From positions 2,363,156 through 2,427,155 of the forward strand of contig OZ246000.1 of the NCBI GenBank assembly GCA_965230245.1: a stretch of DNA of 64,000 bases, in the 5' to 3' direction. Shown piece after piece: positions 16,542 to 25,591 of this stretch; position 1 is the stretch's first letter, and the number at the start of each line of letters is the position of its first letter. The position numbers and the translations under genes are program-made. The notes under the pieces are model-generated. The model did not search any database. It saw nothing but the letters and a program-made list of their open reading frames with translations, and was not told the DNA's origin. This DNA comes from JAGNKE01 sp965230245 (lineage in GTDB: Bacteria > Pseudomonadota > Alphaproteobacteria > Micavibrionales > Micavibrionaceae).

Positions 16542-18473
16542 TTAGTTTCCGCTACCGTCTGTGCTCGGTCCATAGGCCTGTTTAAGAAGGTTTTCATTCA
16601 CCTGAGACGGATAACGTTGACGCAAATTATAAACGTAATAGGCAAAAACCTCATCCTTGATTTCATCACCGACTAAAGAACGAATTTCTGTAATGTTCGC
16701 GCCTTCACCGTCCGGATCAGGTAAAACAAAATCCTCAACCAAAGTCACAATAATCCCGCCCTCAACAGGCAAAGTAAGATAAGATCCGATCTCTTCCTGA
16801 AAAATTAACGGACGGTGTTGATCAACCAAGGGAGGCTGGATAACTCCGCGTAGCTCGAGATTATTAACAGGGGTAACCTCTAGTGAATATTCTTTAGCTA
16901 GGGCATCTAATGTCTTTTCACCGTTTTCTAGAGCCTGAACCGCCGCATTCACGCGTTGCTGGTTTTTGGAGCGCTGCTGATCGCTGATAAATTGATTTAC
17001 GATATCTTCACGAACATCCTCTAGCGGCTTATGTGTGGGCATCTCAATCTGGCGCAAGGCAATCGCGACAAAGCGGCCGCTTGGCAACTCAATGACACGG
17101 GAAGTCTCGCCCGACTGAAGATAAAACCCTTCCTCCAGCAAAATATCCTTATCTGTTTTGTCTTCATCAGTTCGTTCGGCAAAGACATCGTCACCGTCAG
17201 AATTTAGCCCCATACGGCTGACACGCTCCAGTGAGAGAATAGAAAGAGGGACTTCTTCCTGCGCCTCTTCAAATGTTCCGCCGCCGGCAAGGATATCGTC
17301 CAGCACGTATGACAGCTCATAAACCTGATCAAGCATCATCGTCTGCTTTTCTTCCTCGCGTATCTGTTCTTTCACCTCTTCAAAGGGCGTGACGGAAGGC
17401 GGCTTGATATCATGAAGCTTTAAAACATGAAAACCAAGTGCCGTTTCAATCGGGCCAATAACATCGCCCAATTCAGCCGACATAACGGGCTCGCGCATAT
17501 CGGCCATCAAGGTTTCAGAACGGAACGAAGACTGAGGAATATAGGCTGCTTCCTTGCTGACTTGATCGGCAACCGATTTCAAGTCATCGGCATCAGCCAT
17601 TAAAGAAATAATCTGATTGGCATCATCCTTGGTCTTGGCAACAACCTGATCAAGTACACGCTGCTCACCAAGCGTGAATTCATCAATTCGCGTATCATAA
17701 ACCTCCTGAAGGCGTTCATCGGTCAACTTGATACTATCTTTTAATTTGGCATCATCAATAAAGGCCAGCTCAAAACTGCGTAGCTCAGGAACTTTAAAAC
17801 GGATATCTTTATAGGCGTCATACAGTTTTTGGATGCGCTCTTCATCAGGCTGTTCGTAATCCGTGATTGTGCTTTCGGGAAAATAAACAAGTTTCAGATC
17901 ACGTGTCTGGTTTTGGAACTGAAACAAATCCTGAGCAACGGCCTTAGGCGCAAGACCAAAACCGGCTTGAACGGTTTCAGTAATGATATCAGCAGTTAGC
18001 TCACGCTCCATGCTTTGCCTAAAGTCTTTTTCCTGAATACCTTGCGAGCGGAGCAATTGTTCTAACGTCGCTTGAAGACTTTGTCCGTCCTCCTGATAAG
18101 GCTTGATCAACTCAACAACTTTTTTTTGTATGTGTTTTTCAGAAACATTTATGCCCAGTGTACTTGCTTCAACAAAAACCGTTAAAGAAGTAATCTCAGC
18201 AGCCAAAAGCTGATTGATGACTTGCTTCTCATAAGCTTCTTCAGGCGTCATGTTATAGCGTGAGAGCTTTAAACGAGCGATACGATCGAAGTCCTGGATA
18301 CTGATATTCTGGTCTGCAACTTTCGCGACATCTGTTCCGCTAATCGCACGCCCCGTCAAAACGCCTTGAACATCCATAAACACAAGACCGGCCACGGAAA
18401 GACCGAGCAAAGTCATAAGAAAGTATTTGAGTGACCCACCGACTGCGCCGTCGCGCAAAGCATTCATAACCAT
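16542..18473 (-). CDS. ppiD: PpiD-like periplasmic folding protein (SurA_N and rotamase domains)
   Basis: The 643-residue protein has one N-terminal membrane anchor (about 15-35), a SurA N-type chaperone region (about 40-190), a parvulin-like PPIase domain (about 235-370, with LGDVIGPIETALGFHVLKL) and a long C-terminal region. PpiD helps newly exported proteins fold near the Sec translocon. Two ATGs (18473 and 18467) lie close together, so the exact start is uncertain. In Alphaproteobacteria ppiD commonly sits beside tpiA and trpE, as here. Confidence 0.88.
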   Translation of the reverse strand: MVMNALRDGAVGGSLKYFLMTLLGLSVAGLVFMDVQGVLTGRAISGTDVAKVADQNISIQDFDRIARLKLSRYNMTPEEAYEKQVINQLLAAEITSLTVFVEASTLGINVSEKHIQKKVVELIKPYQEDGQSLQATLEQLLRSQGIQEKDFRQSMERELTADIITETVQAGFGLAPKAVAQDLFQFQNQTRDLKLVYFPESTITDYEQPDEERIQKLYDAYKDIRFKVPELRSFELAFIDDAKLKDSIKLTDERLQEVYDTRIDEFTLGEQRVLDQVVAKTKDDANQIISLMADADDLKSVADQVSKEAAYIPQSSFRSETLMADMREPVMSAELGDVIGPIETALGFHVLKLHDIKPPSVTPFEEVKEQIREEEKQTMMLDQVYELSYVLDDILAGGGTFEEAQEEVPLSILSLERVSRMGLNSDGDDVFAERTDEDKTDKDILLEEGFYLQSGETSRVIELPSGRFVAIALRQIEMPTHKPLEDVREDIVNQFISDQQRSKNQQRVNAAVQALENGEKTLDALAKEYSLEVTPVNNLELRGVIQPPLVDQHRPLIFQEEIGSYLTLPVEGGIIVTLVEDFVLPDPDGEGANITEIRSLVGDEIKDEVFAYYVYNLRQRYPSQVNENLLKQAYGPSTDGSGN

Positions 18474-18544
18474 TTTATGTATCCATTAAATCTAGTATTT
18501 GACCGCACTATAAGCACTGGCATAAAAGGGGGCAAGCACCCAAT

Positions 18545-18577
18545 GAGTCATAATCCGCATAATACTTATGCAGAATC
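18545..18577. promoter_or_regulatory. tpiA-ppiD divergent intergenic region with two GANTC sites
   Basis: The 180-base gap between the divergent ppiD and tpiA starts holds GAGTC (18545-18549) and GAATC (18573-18577). Between them a short inverted repeat GCATAA-TAC-TTATGC (18557-18571) is visible. This gap must contain both promoters, but no confident -35/-10 pair was assigned. Confidence 0.3.
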
Positions 18578-18653
18578 CGCTTTGTTGCTTTTCTCTGTCA
18601 TCCCCTTTAACTAATGTAGGATCAGTAAAAATATCAAAATTCAGGAAGATTTA

Positions 18654-19433
18654 ATGAAAAAGCTCATCGCAGGAAACTGGAAAATGAATATGGACGCATC
18701 CGGTGCAGCAAGGCTCGTTCTGGATATCCTGACAGGCATTGATATGAATGCTGAGCTACAGCAAACGTGTGATTTCGCAATTTTCCCGTCTTATGTCCAC
18801 CTGCCGCCGATCAATATGATGATTAAAGAAGGAGAGGCAACTCTGATTTTGGGAGCGCAGGATTGCTCGCATGTAGCAGGATCAGGGGCGTATACCGGTG
18901 ACATCTCGACCGATATGCTTGTAAATTACGGATGCACCCATGTCATTCTCGGTCACTCCGAACGTCGCCAATATCACAATGAATCAGACGAATTGATTAA
19001 TCAGAAGGCACAAGCCGCGCACAAGAACGGCCTTGTGACCATCATTTGTGTCGGTGAAACGATAGAGCAGCGCGAAGCCGGCAAAGAGCAAGAAATTGTA
19101 AAAGCCCAAATCACCAATGCACTTCCCGAAGGATCGTCTGCTCATAACACTGTGATCGCCTACGAACCCGTTTGGGCAATCGGCAGCGGCCAGAGCGCCA
19201 GCGTTGAAGATGTGGCTGTCATGCACGAATTTATACGTAATACTTTAAAAGAACAGCTTGCGGATTCTGAAAACATGCGTATTTTGTACGGCGGTTCAAT
19301 GAAACCCGCGAATGCAGGAGAATTGCTCTCGACACCCAACGTAGACGGGGGATTGATCGGTGGAGCCAGCTTGAAGGCTGAAGATTTTCTTGCTATTGGT
19401 AAGGCCGTGTTAAAAGAGGCTGAACTCTTGTAA
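18654..19433 (+). CDS. tpiA: triosephosphate isomerase
   Basis: TpiA interconverts dihydroxyacetone phosphate and glyceraldehyde 3-phosphate. The 259-residue TIM barrel has the active-site Lys in GNWKMN, the electrophilic His in LGHSERRQ and the base Glu in AYEPVWAIGSGQ. The phosphate-binding region is YGGSMKPANA and GGLIGGASL. AGGAAG lies just before the ATG. It begins the tpiA-secG-pyrG run typical of Alphaproteobacteria. Confidence 0.98.
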   Translation: MKKLIAGNWKMNMDASGAARLVLDILTGIDMNAELQQTCDFAIFPSYVHLPPINMMIKEGEATLILGAQDCSHVAGSGAYTGDISTDMLVNYGCTHVILGHSERRQYHNESDELINQKAQAAHKNGLVTIICVGETIEQREAGKEQEIVKAQITNALPEGSSAHNTVIAYEPVWAIGSGQSASVEDVAVMHEFIRNTLKEQLADSENMRILYGGSMKPANAGELLSTPNVDGGLIGGASLKAEDFLAIGKAVLKEAELL

Positions 19434-19462
19434 CACAAAAAATCATTAGAAAAGAATAAGTT

Positions 19463-20041
19463 ATGGAAGAAGTAGTACTCGTAGTTCATCTTATTTTGGC
19501 CTTGGCAATTATCGGCCTGGTACTTTTACAACGCTCCGAAGGCGGTGGCTTGGGCATCGGGAACAGCGGTGGAATCGGTAATTTCGCATCGGCCAAGGGA
19601 ACGGCGAGCGCCCTAAGTCGTATGACAGCCATCTGTGCTACATGTTTCTTCATAACATCATTGGCTTTGGGTATCTTGGCAGCACAAAAGACCAGCAGTA
19701 ACGAAGGGTTGCTTTCCGCCTACGAAGAGACGGCCGAAGCACCAACAGAGGAAGTAGAAGGCGAAATATCTGCACCCGTCGAAGGCTCAAGCCCTAAAGT
19801 AGAAATAGAATTTAATCCGCCGGAGACATCCACACCTACACAGAAACTGCCTACAGAGGCCCCTGTCGAAGCACCGGTTGCAATGCCTTCCGATACAACA
19901 GAAACAGAGTCTGCACCCGTCGAAGAAACGGAACCGCAAGCCGGAGAAGAAACAACTGGTCAGTCTGAGGCAGCTTCTCCTCAGGTAACTGAACAAGAAC
20001 AAGCCCAAGAACCTGACACTAAAACAGATAGTACTGACTAA
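19463..20041 (+). CDS. secG: SecG translocase subunit with long acidic tail
   Basis: SecG assists SecYEA in protein export. Two hydrophobic helices (about 4-24 and 52-72) flank the loop LLQRSEGGGLGIGNSGG, which is the family signature. The protein is 192 residues. Most SecG proteins are about 75-130 residues, and the excess is a C-terminal tail from about residue 85, rich in Glu, Pro, Thr and Ala and probably disordered. It lies between tpiA and pyrG, the usual location, and ends 3 bases before pyrG starts. Confidence 0.93.
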   Translation: MEEVVLVVHLILALAIIGLVLLQRSEGGGLGIGNSGGIGNFASAKGTASALSRMTAICATCFFITSLALGILAAQKTSSNEGLLSAYEETAEAPTEEVEGEISAPVEGSSPKVEIEFNPPETSTPTQKLPTEAPVEAPVAMPSDTTETESAPVEETEPQAGEETTGQSEAASPQVTEQEQAQEPDTKTDSTD

Positions 20042-20044
20042 AGT

Positions 20045-21673
20045 ATGACCCGATATATTTTTATTACTGGCGGAGTTGTTTCCTCTTTGGGGAAAGGACT
20101 AGGCTCCGCTGCTCTCGGTGCATTGTTACAGGCAAGAGGATACCGCGTTCGCTTGTGTAAGCTCGACCCTTACCTCAACGTTGACCCCGGAACAATGAGC
20201 CCATTCCAACACGGCGAAGTCTATGTCACAGACGATGGCGCGGAAACAGACCTCGATCTCGGCCACTATGAACGGTTCACAGGCGTCCCGGCTAAGGGCA
20301 TGGATAACATTACTACCGGGCGGATTTATACCAACGTTCTACAAAAAGAACGTCGCGGCGAATATCTCGGTGCAACCATTCAGGTTATCCCCCACATTAC
20401 CAACGAAATCAAAACCTTCATTCGTGAAAAAGAAGGTACGGCTGATTTCGTGCTTTGTGAAATCGGCGGAACAGTCGGTGATATTGAAAGTTTACCGTTC
20501 TTAGAAGCAATAAGGCAATTCGGGAACGAAGTCGGGCGGGAACGTGCGCTCTTTATCCATGTGACCCTGTTGCCGTATATTCCGGCTGCGGGTGAACTAA
20601 AAACAAAGCCGACACAGCACTCAGTAAAAGAATTGATGAGCTATGGTATACGCCCTCAAATACTGCTTTGCCGCGCAGACAGAGAGATTGAAGAAGAAGA
20701 GCGTTCAAAAATCGGCCTGTTTTGTAATATCGATGAAAAGAAGGTTATTCCTGCTCTGGACGTCAGCTCGATTTATGAAGTCCCTCTAACATACCACAAA
20801 GAAGGGCTAGACCATCAAGTCATGGAAAGCTTCGGGCTTAAGGATATACCGAACCTCGATCTGTCAATCTGGGACAATATTGTCGAGCGCATTAAAGCGC
20901 CCGAAGGTGAAGTAACCATCGCAGTCGTCGGTAAATACACAAATCTCGCTGACAGCTATAAATCGCTTAATGAGGCTCTGACGCACGGTGGGATAGCCAA
21001 CAAGGTAAAGGTCAATCTGAAATTCATCGAATCCCAAATCTTTGAAGAAGAAGACCCCGAGCAATATCTTCGCGGAGTTAACGGAATACTGGTTCCCGGC
21101 GGCTTCGGAGAACGAGGCGCAGAGGGAAAGATTCAGGCGGCAACATACGCGCGTGAAAAGAAAATTCCGTATTTCGGCATTTGCTTCGGGATGCAAATGG
21201 CCGTTTTGGATGTTGCCAGAAACCTTTGCGGACTTACAGGAGCAAGCTCAACGGAATTCGGGCCTTGCGACGAACCTGTAATTGGCTTGATGACCGAATG
21301 GATCAAGGGCGACAAAACAGAAACCCGAAGCCAGAAGGGCGATATGGGCGGCACAATGCGTCTTGGCGCTTACCCCGCAGCATTGGCCGAAGGTTCAAAA
21401 ATCGCTAAGATCTACGGGACAAGCAAAATTTATGAACGCCACAGACACCGCTATGAAGTCAATGCAAATTACTGCGAGCAGCTTGAAGAACAGGGTTTAC
21501 ATTTTTCGGGCATGTCACCGGATGGAAGGCTGCCTGAAATTGTGGAGTTGAAAAACCATCCTTGGTTTATCGGCGTACAATTCCACCCTGAACTAAAATC
21601 TAAACCTTTCGAGCCGCACCCGCTCTTCGTCTCTTTTATCGAAGCAGCGATTCAGCAATCACGTTTGGTTTAG
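20045..21673 (+). CDS. pyrG: CTP synthase
   Basis: PyrG aminates UTP to CTP using glutamine. The 542-residue protein has the synthetase domain (FITGGVVSSLGKGLGSAALG P-loop, CKLDPYLNVDPGTMSPFQHGEV) and a class I glutaminase domain from about residue 290. The nucleophile Cys is in PYFGICFGMQMAV and the His-Glu pair is in GVQFHPELKSKP. It is tightly linked to secG. Length and motifs are complete. Confidence 0.98.
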   Translation: MTRYIFITGGVVSSLGKGLGSAALGALLQARGYRVRLCKLDPYLNVDPGTMSPFQHGEVYVTDDGAETDLDLGHYERFTGVPAKGMDNITTGRIYTNVLQKERRGEYLGATIQVIPHITNEIKTFIREKEGTADFVLCEIGGTVGDIESLPFLEAIRQFGNEVGRERALFIHVTLLPYIPAAGELKTKPTQHSVKELMSYGIRPQILLCRADREIEEEERSKIGLFCNIDEKKVIPALDVSSIYEVPLTYHKEGLDHQVMESFGLKDIPNLDLSIWDNIVERIKAPEGEVTIAVVGKYTNLADSYKSLNEALTHGGIANKVKVNLKFIESQIFEEEDPEQYLRGVNGILVPGGFGERGAEGKIQAATYAREKKIPYFGICFGMQMAVLDVARNLCGLTGASSTEFGPCDEPVIGLMTEWIKGDKTETRSQKGDMGGTMRLGAYPAALAEGSKIAKIYGTSKIYERHRHRYEVNANYCEQLEEQGLHFSGMSPDGRLPEIVELKNHPWFIGVQFHPELKSKPFEPHPLFVSFIEAAIQQSRLV

Positions 21674-21693
21674 AAAAGTGTAGAGAGCAAAAA

Positions 21694-22209
21694 ATGACAG
21701 ATGAAATGAGCGTAGACTTCAAAAGCAGACTTCAAAAGCTGATGGAAAAAGTGGAGCAGGACGGTGCACTGGATCAACAGGAAGTAAAGCTGATCAAGGA
21801 CGAAATTGTAAGAGATCGTGTTGTAAGTCATGAAGAAGCCGCGCTGCTTTTTAAGCTCGAGAATATGACCCGCGAGGAACGGGCATCCGATGATTTTTCA
21901 TCGATGTTTGTTAACGGCATAACATCCTACCTGCTTTATACCGGAGAGACACAAGGCCGACTGGATGACAAGGAATGGATCTGGCTTCAGGACCGCATTT
22001 CCGAAAATCACAGCTACTCACTCCTCGAGAGAACACTTCTTCAGAATTTGGTCTACAAGGCCGAAGACTTGCCCGAGAACTTCTACGACTGGGTCAATGA
22101 CATGGAAACCCATTATCGTGATTTTAAGGATGATAAAGACCCGAAAGTGTTCGAAGTTGGTACAAGCTTCGTAAACGAACTCAAGGCAATCCTGAAAAGA
22201 TTCCAGTAG
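21694..22209 (+). CDS. conserved hypothetical protein, possibly TerB-like
   Basis: This 171-residue soluble protein is predicted mostly helical and is acidic. It has two similar stretches with the pattern DG.LDQ.E...I (about 26-37) and GRLDDKEWIWL (about 90-100), suggesting a repeated helical unit like that of TerB-type domains. No signal peptide or membrane segment is seen. It begins 20 bases after pyrG and is probably co-transcribed with it. The TerB resemblance is weak and no function can be assigned. Confidence 0.6.
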   Translation: MTDEMSVDFKSRLQKLMEKVEQDGALDQQEVKLIKDEIVRDRVVSHEEAALLFKLENMTREERASDDFSSMFVNGITSYLLYTGETQGRLDDKEWIWLQDRISENHSYSLLERTLLQNLVYKAEDLPENFYDWVNDMETHYRDFKDDKDPKVFEVGTSFVNELKAILKRFQ

Positions 22210-22269
22210 ATACCTTTAGGGGGTTATCTTAAAATAACAGCTCAAATCATAATGTTTATGAGCACGACA

Positions 22270-22284
22270 TTAAATCAGCCTTAA
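22270..22284. promoter_or_regulatory. possible CtrA binding site (TTAA-N7-TTAA) before kdsA
   Basis: TTAA at 22270-22273 and TTAA at 22281-22284 are separated by seven bases, matching the full CtrA box of Alphaproteobacteria, 20 bases before the kdsA ATG. A match this short is expected about once or twice by chance in 64 kb of AT-rich sequence, so the call is tentative. Confidence 0.25.
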
Positions 22285-22304
22285 CGTCAAAGGGTAATGA
22301 AAGA

Positions 22305-23126
22305 ATGAAAACAGTATCGGTCGGAAAAATAAAAATCCGTAATGATAATCCTTTTACACTTATCGCGGGGCCATGCGCCTTGGAGAGTAAAGATCACGCA
22401 TTTGAAATGTGCGGCGCTTTAAAAGAGCTTACAAACCAACTTGGTATTCCGTTAATTTATAAAACCTCGTTTGATAAGGCGAATAGAACTTCACTCTTCG
22501 GTATTCGTGGCATGGGAATGGACAAGGGACTGGAAGTCCTTGCCAGCGTTAAAAAATCTTTCGATGTTCCTGTTCTGACAGATGTTCATTTACCCGGCCA
22601 ATGTAAGGAAGTTGCCGAAGTCGTCGATGTACTGCAAATTCCTGCGTTTTTATGCCGTCAAACCGACTTACTGGTCGCCGCCGCTGAAACCGGAAAGGCG
22701 ATAAACGTCAAAAAAGGCCAATTTTTAGCACCATGGGACATGAAAAATGTCGCAGAAAAGATATCAAAGAGCGGAAATGAGAATATTCTGCTTTGTGAAC
22801 GCGGCACCAGTTTTGGCTACAACACACTAATTTCCGACATGCGCTCACTGCCGCAAATGGCGGAAACAGGATATCCGGTTATATATGATGCCACTCATTC
22901 CGTGCAACAACCCGGAGGCCATGGTTCATCCTCCGGTGGTGACCGTGAAATGGTTCCTGTCCTCGCAAGAGCGGCTCTGGCCGTTGGTGTAGCGGGCGTC
23001 TTCATGGAAACACATCAGGATCCTGATAATGCCCCGTCAGACGGGCCGAATATGGTTAAGTTAAATAAACTGCCTAATATTCTGAAAAATCTTAAAAAAA
23101 TTGATGAAATCGCAAAATCCCTGTAG
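22305..23126 (+). CDS. kdsA: 3-deoxy-D-manno-octulosonate 8-phosphate synthase
   Basis: KdsA condenses phosphoenolpyruvate with arabinose 5-phosphate to make KDO 8-phosphate for the lipopolysaccharide core. The 273-residue TIM barrel has FTLIAGPCALESKDHA, YKTSFDKANRTS, PVLTDVH, IPAFLCRQTDLLVAAA, LLCERGTSFGYN and YDATHSVQQPGG. The position between pyrG and eno is standard in the group. Its product complements the lipid A genes at the start of the window. Confidence 0.97.
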   Translation: MKTVSVGKIKIRNDNPFTLIAGPCALESKDHAFEMCGALKELTNQLGIPLIYKTSFDKANRTSLFGIRGMGMDKGLEVLASVKKSFDVPVLTDVHLPGQCKEVAEVVDVLQIPAFLCRQTDLLVAAAETGKAINVKKGQFLAPWDMKNVAEKISKSGNENILLCERGTSFGYNTLISDMRSLPQMAETGYPVIYDATHSVQQPGGHGSSSGGDREMVPVLARAALAVGVAGVFMETHQDPDNAPSDGPNMVKLNKLPNILKNLKKIDEIAKSL

Positions 23127-23156
23127 AATATAAGAGTAATTAAACAGGATGTTTAA

Positions 23157-23510
23157 ATGGCTGTTGCAGGAGCATCGCAGTATAGAACTCAAGCACTCGC
23201 ACAACTAAATGGTGTTGCGGTTTCCGATACTGGCAATGTATTAGGCGCAACGGGCTCGGCCACAAGCATTTTAGATGCGGGGCGCGCAACCGCTATCGAT
23301 GGTATAGGCTTGTCACCAAATGCACGCGCATTAAACAACTCCTTCTTGTCTTCAACCGCCTCTTCGTTTAACCAAATTTTTTCATTGGGAGCAGGAACCG
23401 ATAGTACAGTAGAAGGAAATCAGGCTGCTATATTAGCTCTTCGGGCTTCGCTTCCAGAAAACCAGATTGCCAGTTCCCTTCGCGGTGAAAACTTGGACGA
23501 AGAAGTCTAG
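23157..23510 (+). CDS. hypothetical protein between kdsA and eno
   Basis: The 117-residue product is rich in Ala, Gly, Ser, Asn and Leu, has no signal peptide or membrane helix, and ends in acidic residues (ENLDEEV). AGGA lies about 7 bases before the ATG, and it begins 30 bases after kdsA, which favours real translation. The composition resembles repetitive or surface-exposed low-complexity proteins, but no family was recognised. It interrupts the usual kdsA-eno neighbourhood. Confidence 0.6.
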   Translation: MAVAGASQYRTQALAQLNGVAVSDTGNVLGATGSATSILDAGRATAIDGIGLSPNARALNNSFLSSTASSFNQIFSLGAGTDSTVEGNQAAILALRASLPENQIASSLRGENLDEEV

Positions 23511-23603
23511 CAACCAATATCTTGAATTTTTACCCTTTATATTTTCTCTGTTTGCGGTAAAACGTCATCAGTTTAATTCTATGTGCAAAGCAAGGAAATC
23601 CTG

Positions 23604-24887
23604 ATGACCGCAATTATTGATGTTCGAGCCCGCCAAATTCTGGACAGCAGAGGCAATCCGACAGTAGAGGTTGATGTACAGCTGGAAACGGGAGCACGAG
23701 GGCGTGCAGCCGTTCCCTCAGGTGCTTCCACAGGTGCATATGAAGCTGTTGAACTCAGAGATGGCGTCAAGGATAAGTACAACGGAAAAAGCGTCGAACG
23801 CGCAGTCGAAGCCGTAAACACGGAAATCATGGAAGAGTTACTCGGCTTGGACGCAACGGACCAGATATACATCGACAAACTCCTGATCGAACTTGACGGT
23901 ACGGAAAATAAGGCTCGCCTTGGCGCTAATGCAATCCTCGGCGTTTCTATGGCTGTCGCAAAAGCAACGGCACGCGAATTGATGATCCCGTTCTATCGTT
24001 ATATCGGTGGAGTATACGCACATACACTACCAACGCCGATGATGAACATCATCAATGGCGGCGCACACGCAGACAACCCTGTCGACATTCAGGAATTCAT
24101 GATTATGCCTGTCTCGGCACCCACATTTTCTGAGGGATTGCGAGCTGGCGCTGAAGTATTCCACGCACTTAAAAAAGAATTGTCTAAGGCAGGCTTAAAT
24201 ACAAATGTCGGTGATGAGGGAGGATTTGCTCCTGAAGTGAAATCATCGGACGAAGCACTCGAATACATTATGAAATCCATCGAAGCGGCAGGATACAAGC
24301 CCGAAGAGGATATTGTGATAGCGCTTGATGCCGCATCGACTGAATTCTGCAAAGACGGGAAATACGAATTGGCCGGGGAAGGCAAAACTTTAAGTTCCGA
24401 CCAAATGATCGACTATTACAAAGACCTTTGCAAAAAATACCCGATCGTATCGATTGAAGATGGTCTGGATGAAGACGACTGGGAAGGTTGGACAAACCTA
24501 ACAGCCGAATTGGGCGATACTGTACAACTTGTCGGTGATGACCTTTATGTAACAAACGCTCAGCGCCTGAAAAAAGGAATTGAACAAAATGCGGGCAACG
24601 CCGTTCTTGTAAAAGTGAACCAGATCGGAACACTGACCGAAACTCTGGAAACAATCGAAATGGCGAAAAAGGCTGGCTTCGGAATTGTTCTCTCTCATCG
24701 CTCCGGCGAAACGGAAGATTCAACAATCGCTGATCTGGCCGTAGCAACAAATGCAGGGCAAATCAAAACAGGTTCCCTGTCACGCTCAGATCGTATCGCA
24801 AAATACAACCAGCTTCTTCGCATTGAGGAAGAGCTGGACGATACGGCAAAATATTACGGCGACGCATTCTTTCGCACAAAAAAGTAA
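23604..24887 (+). CDS. eno: enolase
   Basis: Enolase converts 2-phosphoglycerate to phosphoenolpyruvate and also acts in the RNA degradosome of some bacteria. The 427-residue protein starts MTAIIDVRARQILDSRGNPT at the ATG at 23604, preceded by AAGGAA; the frame extends to 23583 without homology. Family motifs are the GASTGAYEAVELRDG loop, GDEGGFAPE, SIEDGLDEDDW, LVGDDLYVTN, KVNQIGTLTE and VLSHRSGETED. It is complete. Confidence 0.98.
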   Translation: MTAIIDVRARQILDSRGNPTVEVDVQLETGARGRAAVPSGASTGAYEAVELRDGVKDKYNGKSVERAVEAVNTEIMEELLGLDATDQIYIDKLLIELDGTENKARLGANAILGVSMAVAKATARELMIPFYRYIGGVYAHTLPTPMMNIINGGAHADNPVDIQEFMIMPVSAPTFSEGLRAGAEVFHALKKELSKAGLNTNVGDEGGFAPEVKSSDEALEYIMKSIEAAGYKPEEDIVIALDAASTEFCKDGKYELAGEGKTLSSDQMIDYYKDLCKKYPIVSIEDGLDEDDWEGWTNLTAELGDTVQLVGDDLYVTNAQRLKKGIEQNAGNAVLVKVNQIGTLTETLETIEMAKKAGFGIVLSHRSGETEDSTIADLAVATNAGQIKTGSLSRSDRIAKYNQLLRIEEELDDTAKYYGDAFFRTKK

Positions 24888-24931
24888 GTCATAACAATAA
24901 ATTGAAGTCTCAAAGGCATGGGCATATAATT

Positions 24932-25570
24932 ATGCTCATGTCCGTTAAACGCACGCCATATGCCGCAAGAGTCTATCTGTTATGTGCCGCGCTACTCATA
25001 GCAATGCCCGGCATAATGAACCTGTATTCTCGCTATAGCGATAAATTTCTGGTTGGCACGTATAAGGTTGAGCGTAGTCCTCATTTTACAAAGTCCGTAA
25101 TCTATGTAGCCCATCACAACGGATGGGGCGCAGTAGGCTTGGTTATCAATAAGCAATTACCAAAAAAAGTCATAAAAAACCTCGAAAACGTTCCGGAAGG
25201 TTTTAACTGGCATTACGGTGGGCCTGTTCTTTTTCCGCAAATGCAATATGTACTAATAAATAGAAGAAGTAGTCATTTCTTTGCTGCTGATACATCCCTG
25301 ACACTGATGTCTCTTCATGATTATATCAAAAAATACCCGCAGGAATGGAAAGACATTCAGGTTGATAAGGAACGAAAGAAAAACTTTAGAATCTATCTCG
25401 GATACGCTGGCTGGAACCCTATGCAACTTGAAAATGAAATAAGAAGAGGAAGCTGGGCCGTAACGAATTACACTGAAAAACTCATGTTTGAAACACCCAA
25501 ACCTCAGATCTGGGAAGCTGCAATGGAACAGGTTCTCGAAACCTCCCCACCGGAGCGTGGGGGAACATAA
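24932..25570 (+). CDS. YqgE/AlgH family protein with N-terminal membrane segment
   Basis: The C-terminal 170 residues match the UPF0301 (YqgE/AlgH) family: FLVGTYKVERSPHFTKSVIY, GAVGLVINKQLP, YGGPVLFPQMQYVL, YLGYAGWNPMQLENEI and GSWAV. Family members are usually cytoplasmic and start close to the FLVGT segment. Here about 45 extra residues include a hydrophobic stretch (about 14-31), so the protein may be membrane-anchored. The start is uncertain: ATG at 24932 or 24938, or a TTG at 24902. The function of the family is not settled. It lies between eno and ftsB. Confidence 0.8.
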   Translation: MLMSVKRTPYAARVYLLCAALLIAMPGIMNLYSRYSDKFLVGTYKVERSPHFTKSVIYVAHHNGWGAVGLVINKQLPKKVIKNLENVPEGFNWHYGGPVLFPQMQYVLINRRSSHFFAADTSLTLMSLHDYIKKYPQEWKDIQVDKERKKNFRIYLGYAGWNPMQLENEIRRGSWAVTNYTEKLMFETPKPQIWEAAMEQVLETSPPERGGT

Positions 25571-25576
25571 TTTTTT
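25544..25576 (+). terminator. possible terminator at the end of the AlgH-like gene
   Basis: CCCCAC (25545-25550) and GTGGGG (25557-25562) form a GC-rich stem of 6-7 pairs with a 6-base loop, overlapping the last codons. A run of six T residues follows the stop codon at 25571-25576. The 7-8 bases between stem and T-run make it imperfect. Confidence 0.4.
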
Positions 25577-25591
25577 AAAAAATAAAAAAAT

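Noticed and set aside
24268..24750. 160-residue minus-strand frame inside eno
   Set aside because: Antisense to enolase with an Arg/Leu/Pro-rich composition and no family resemblance.
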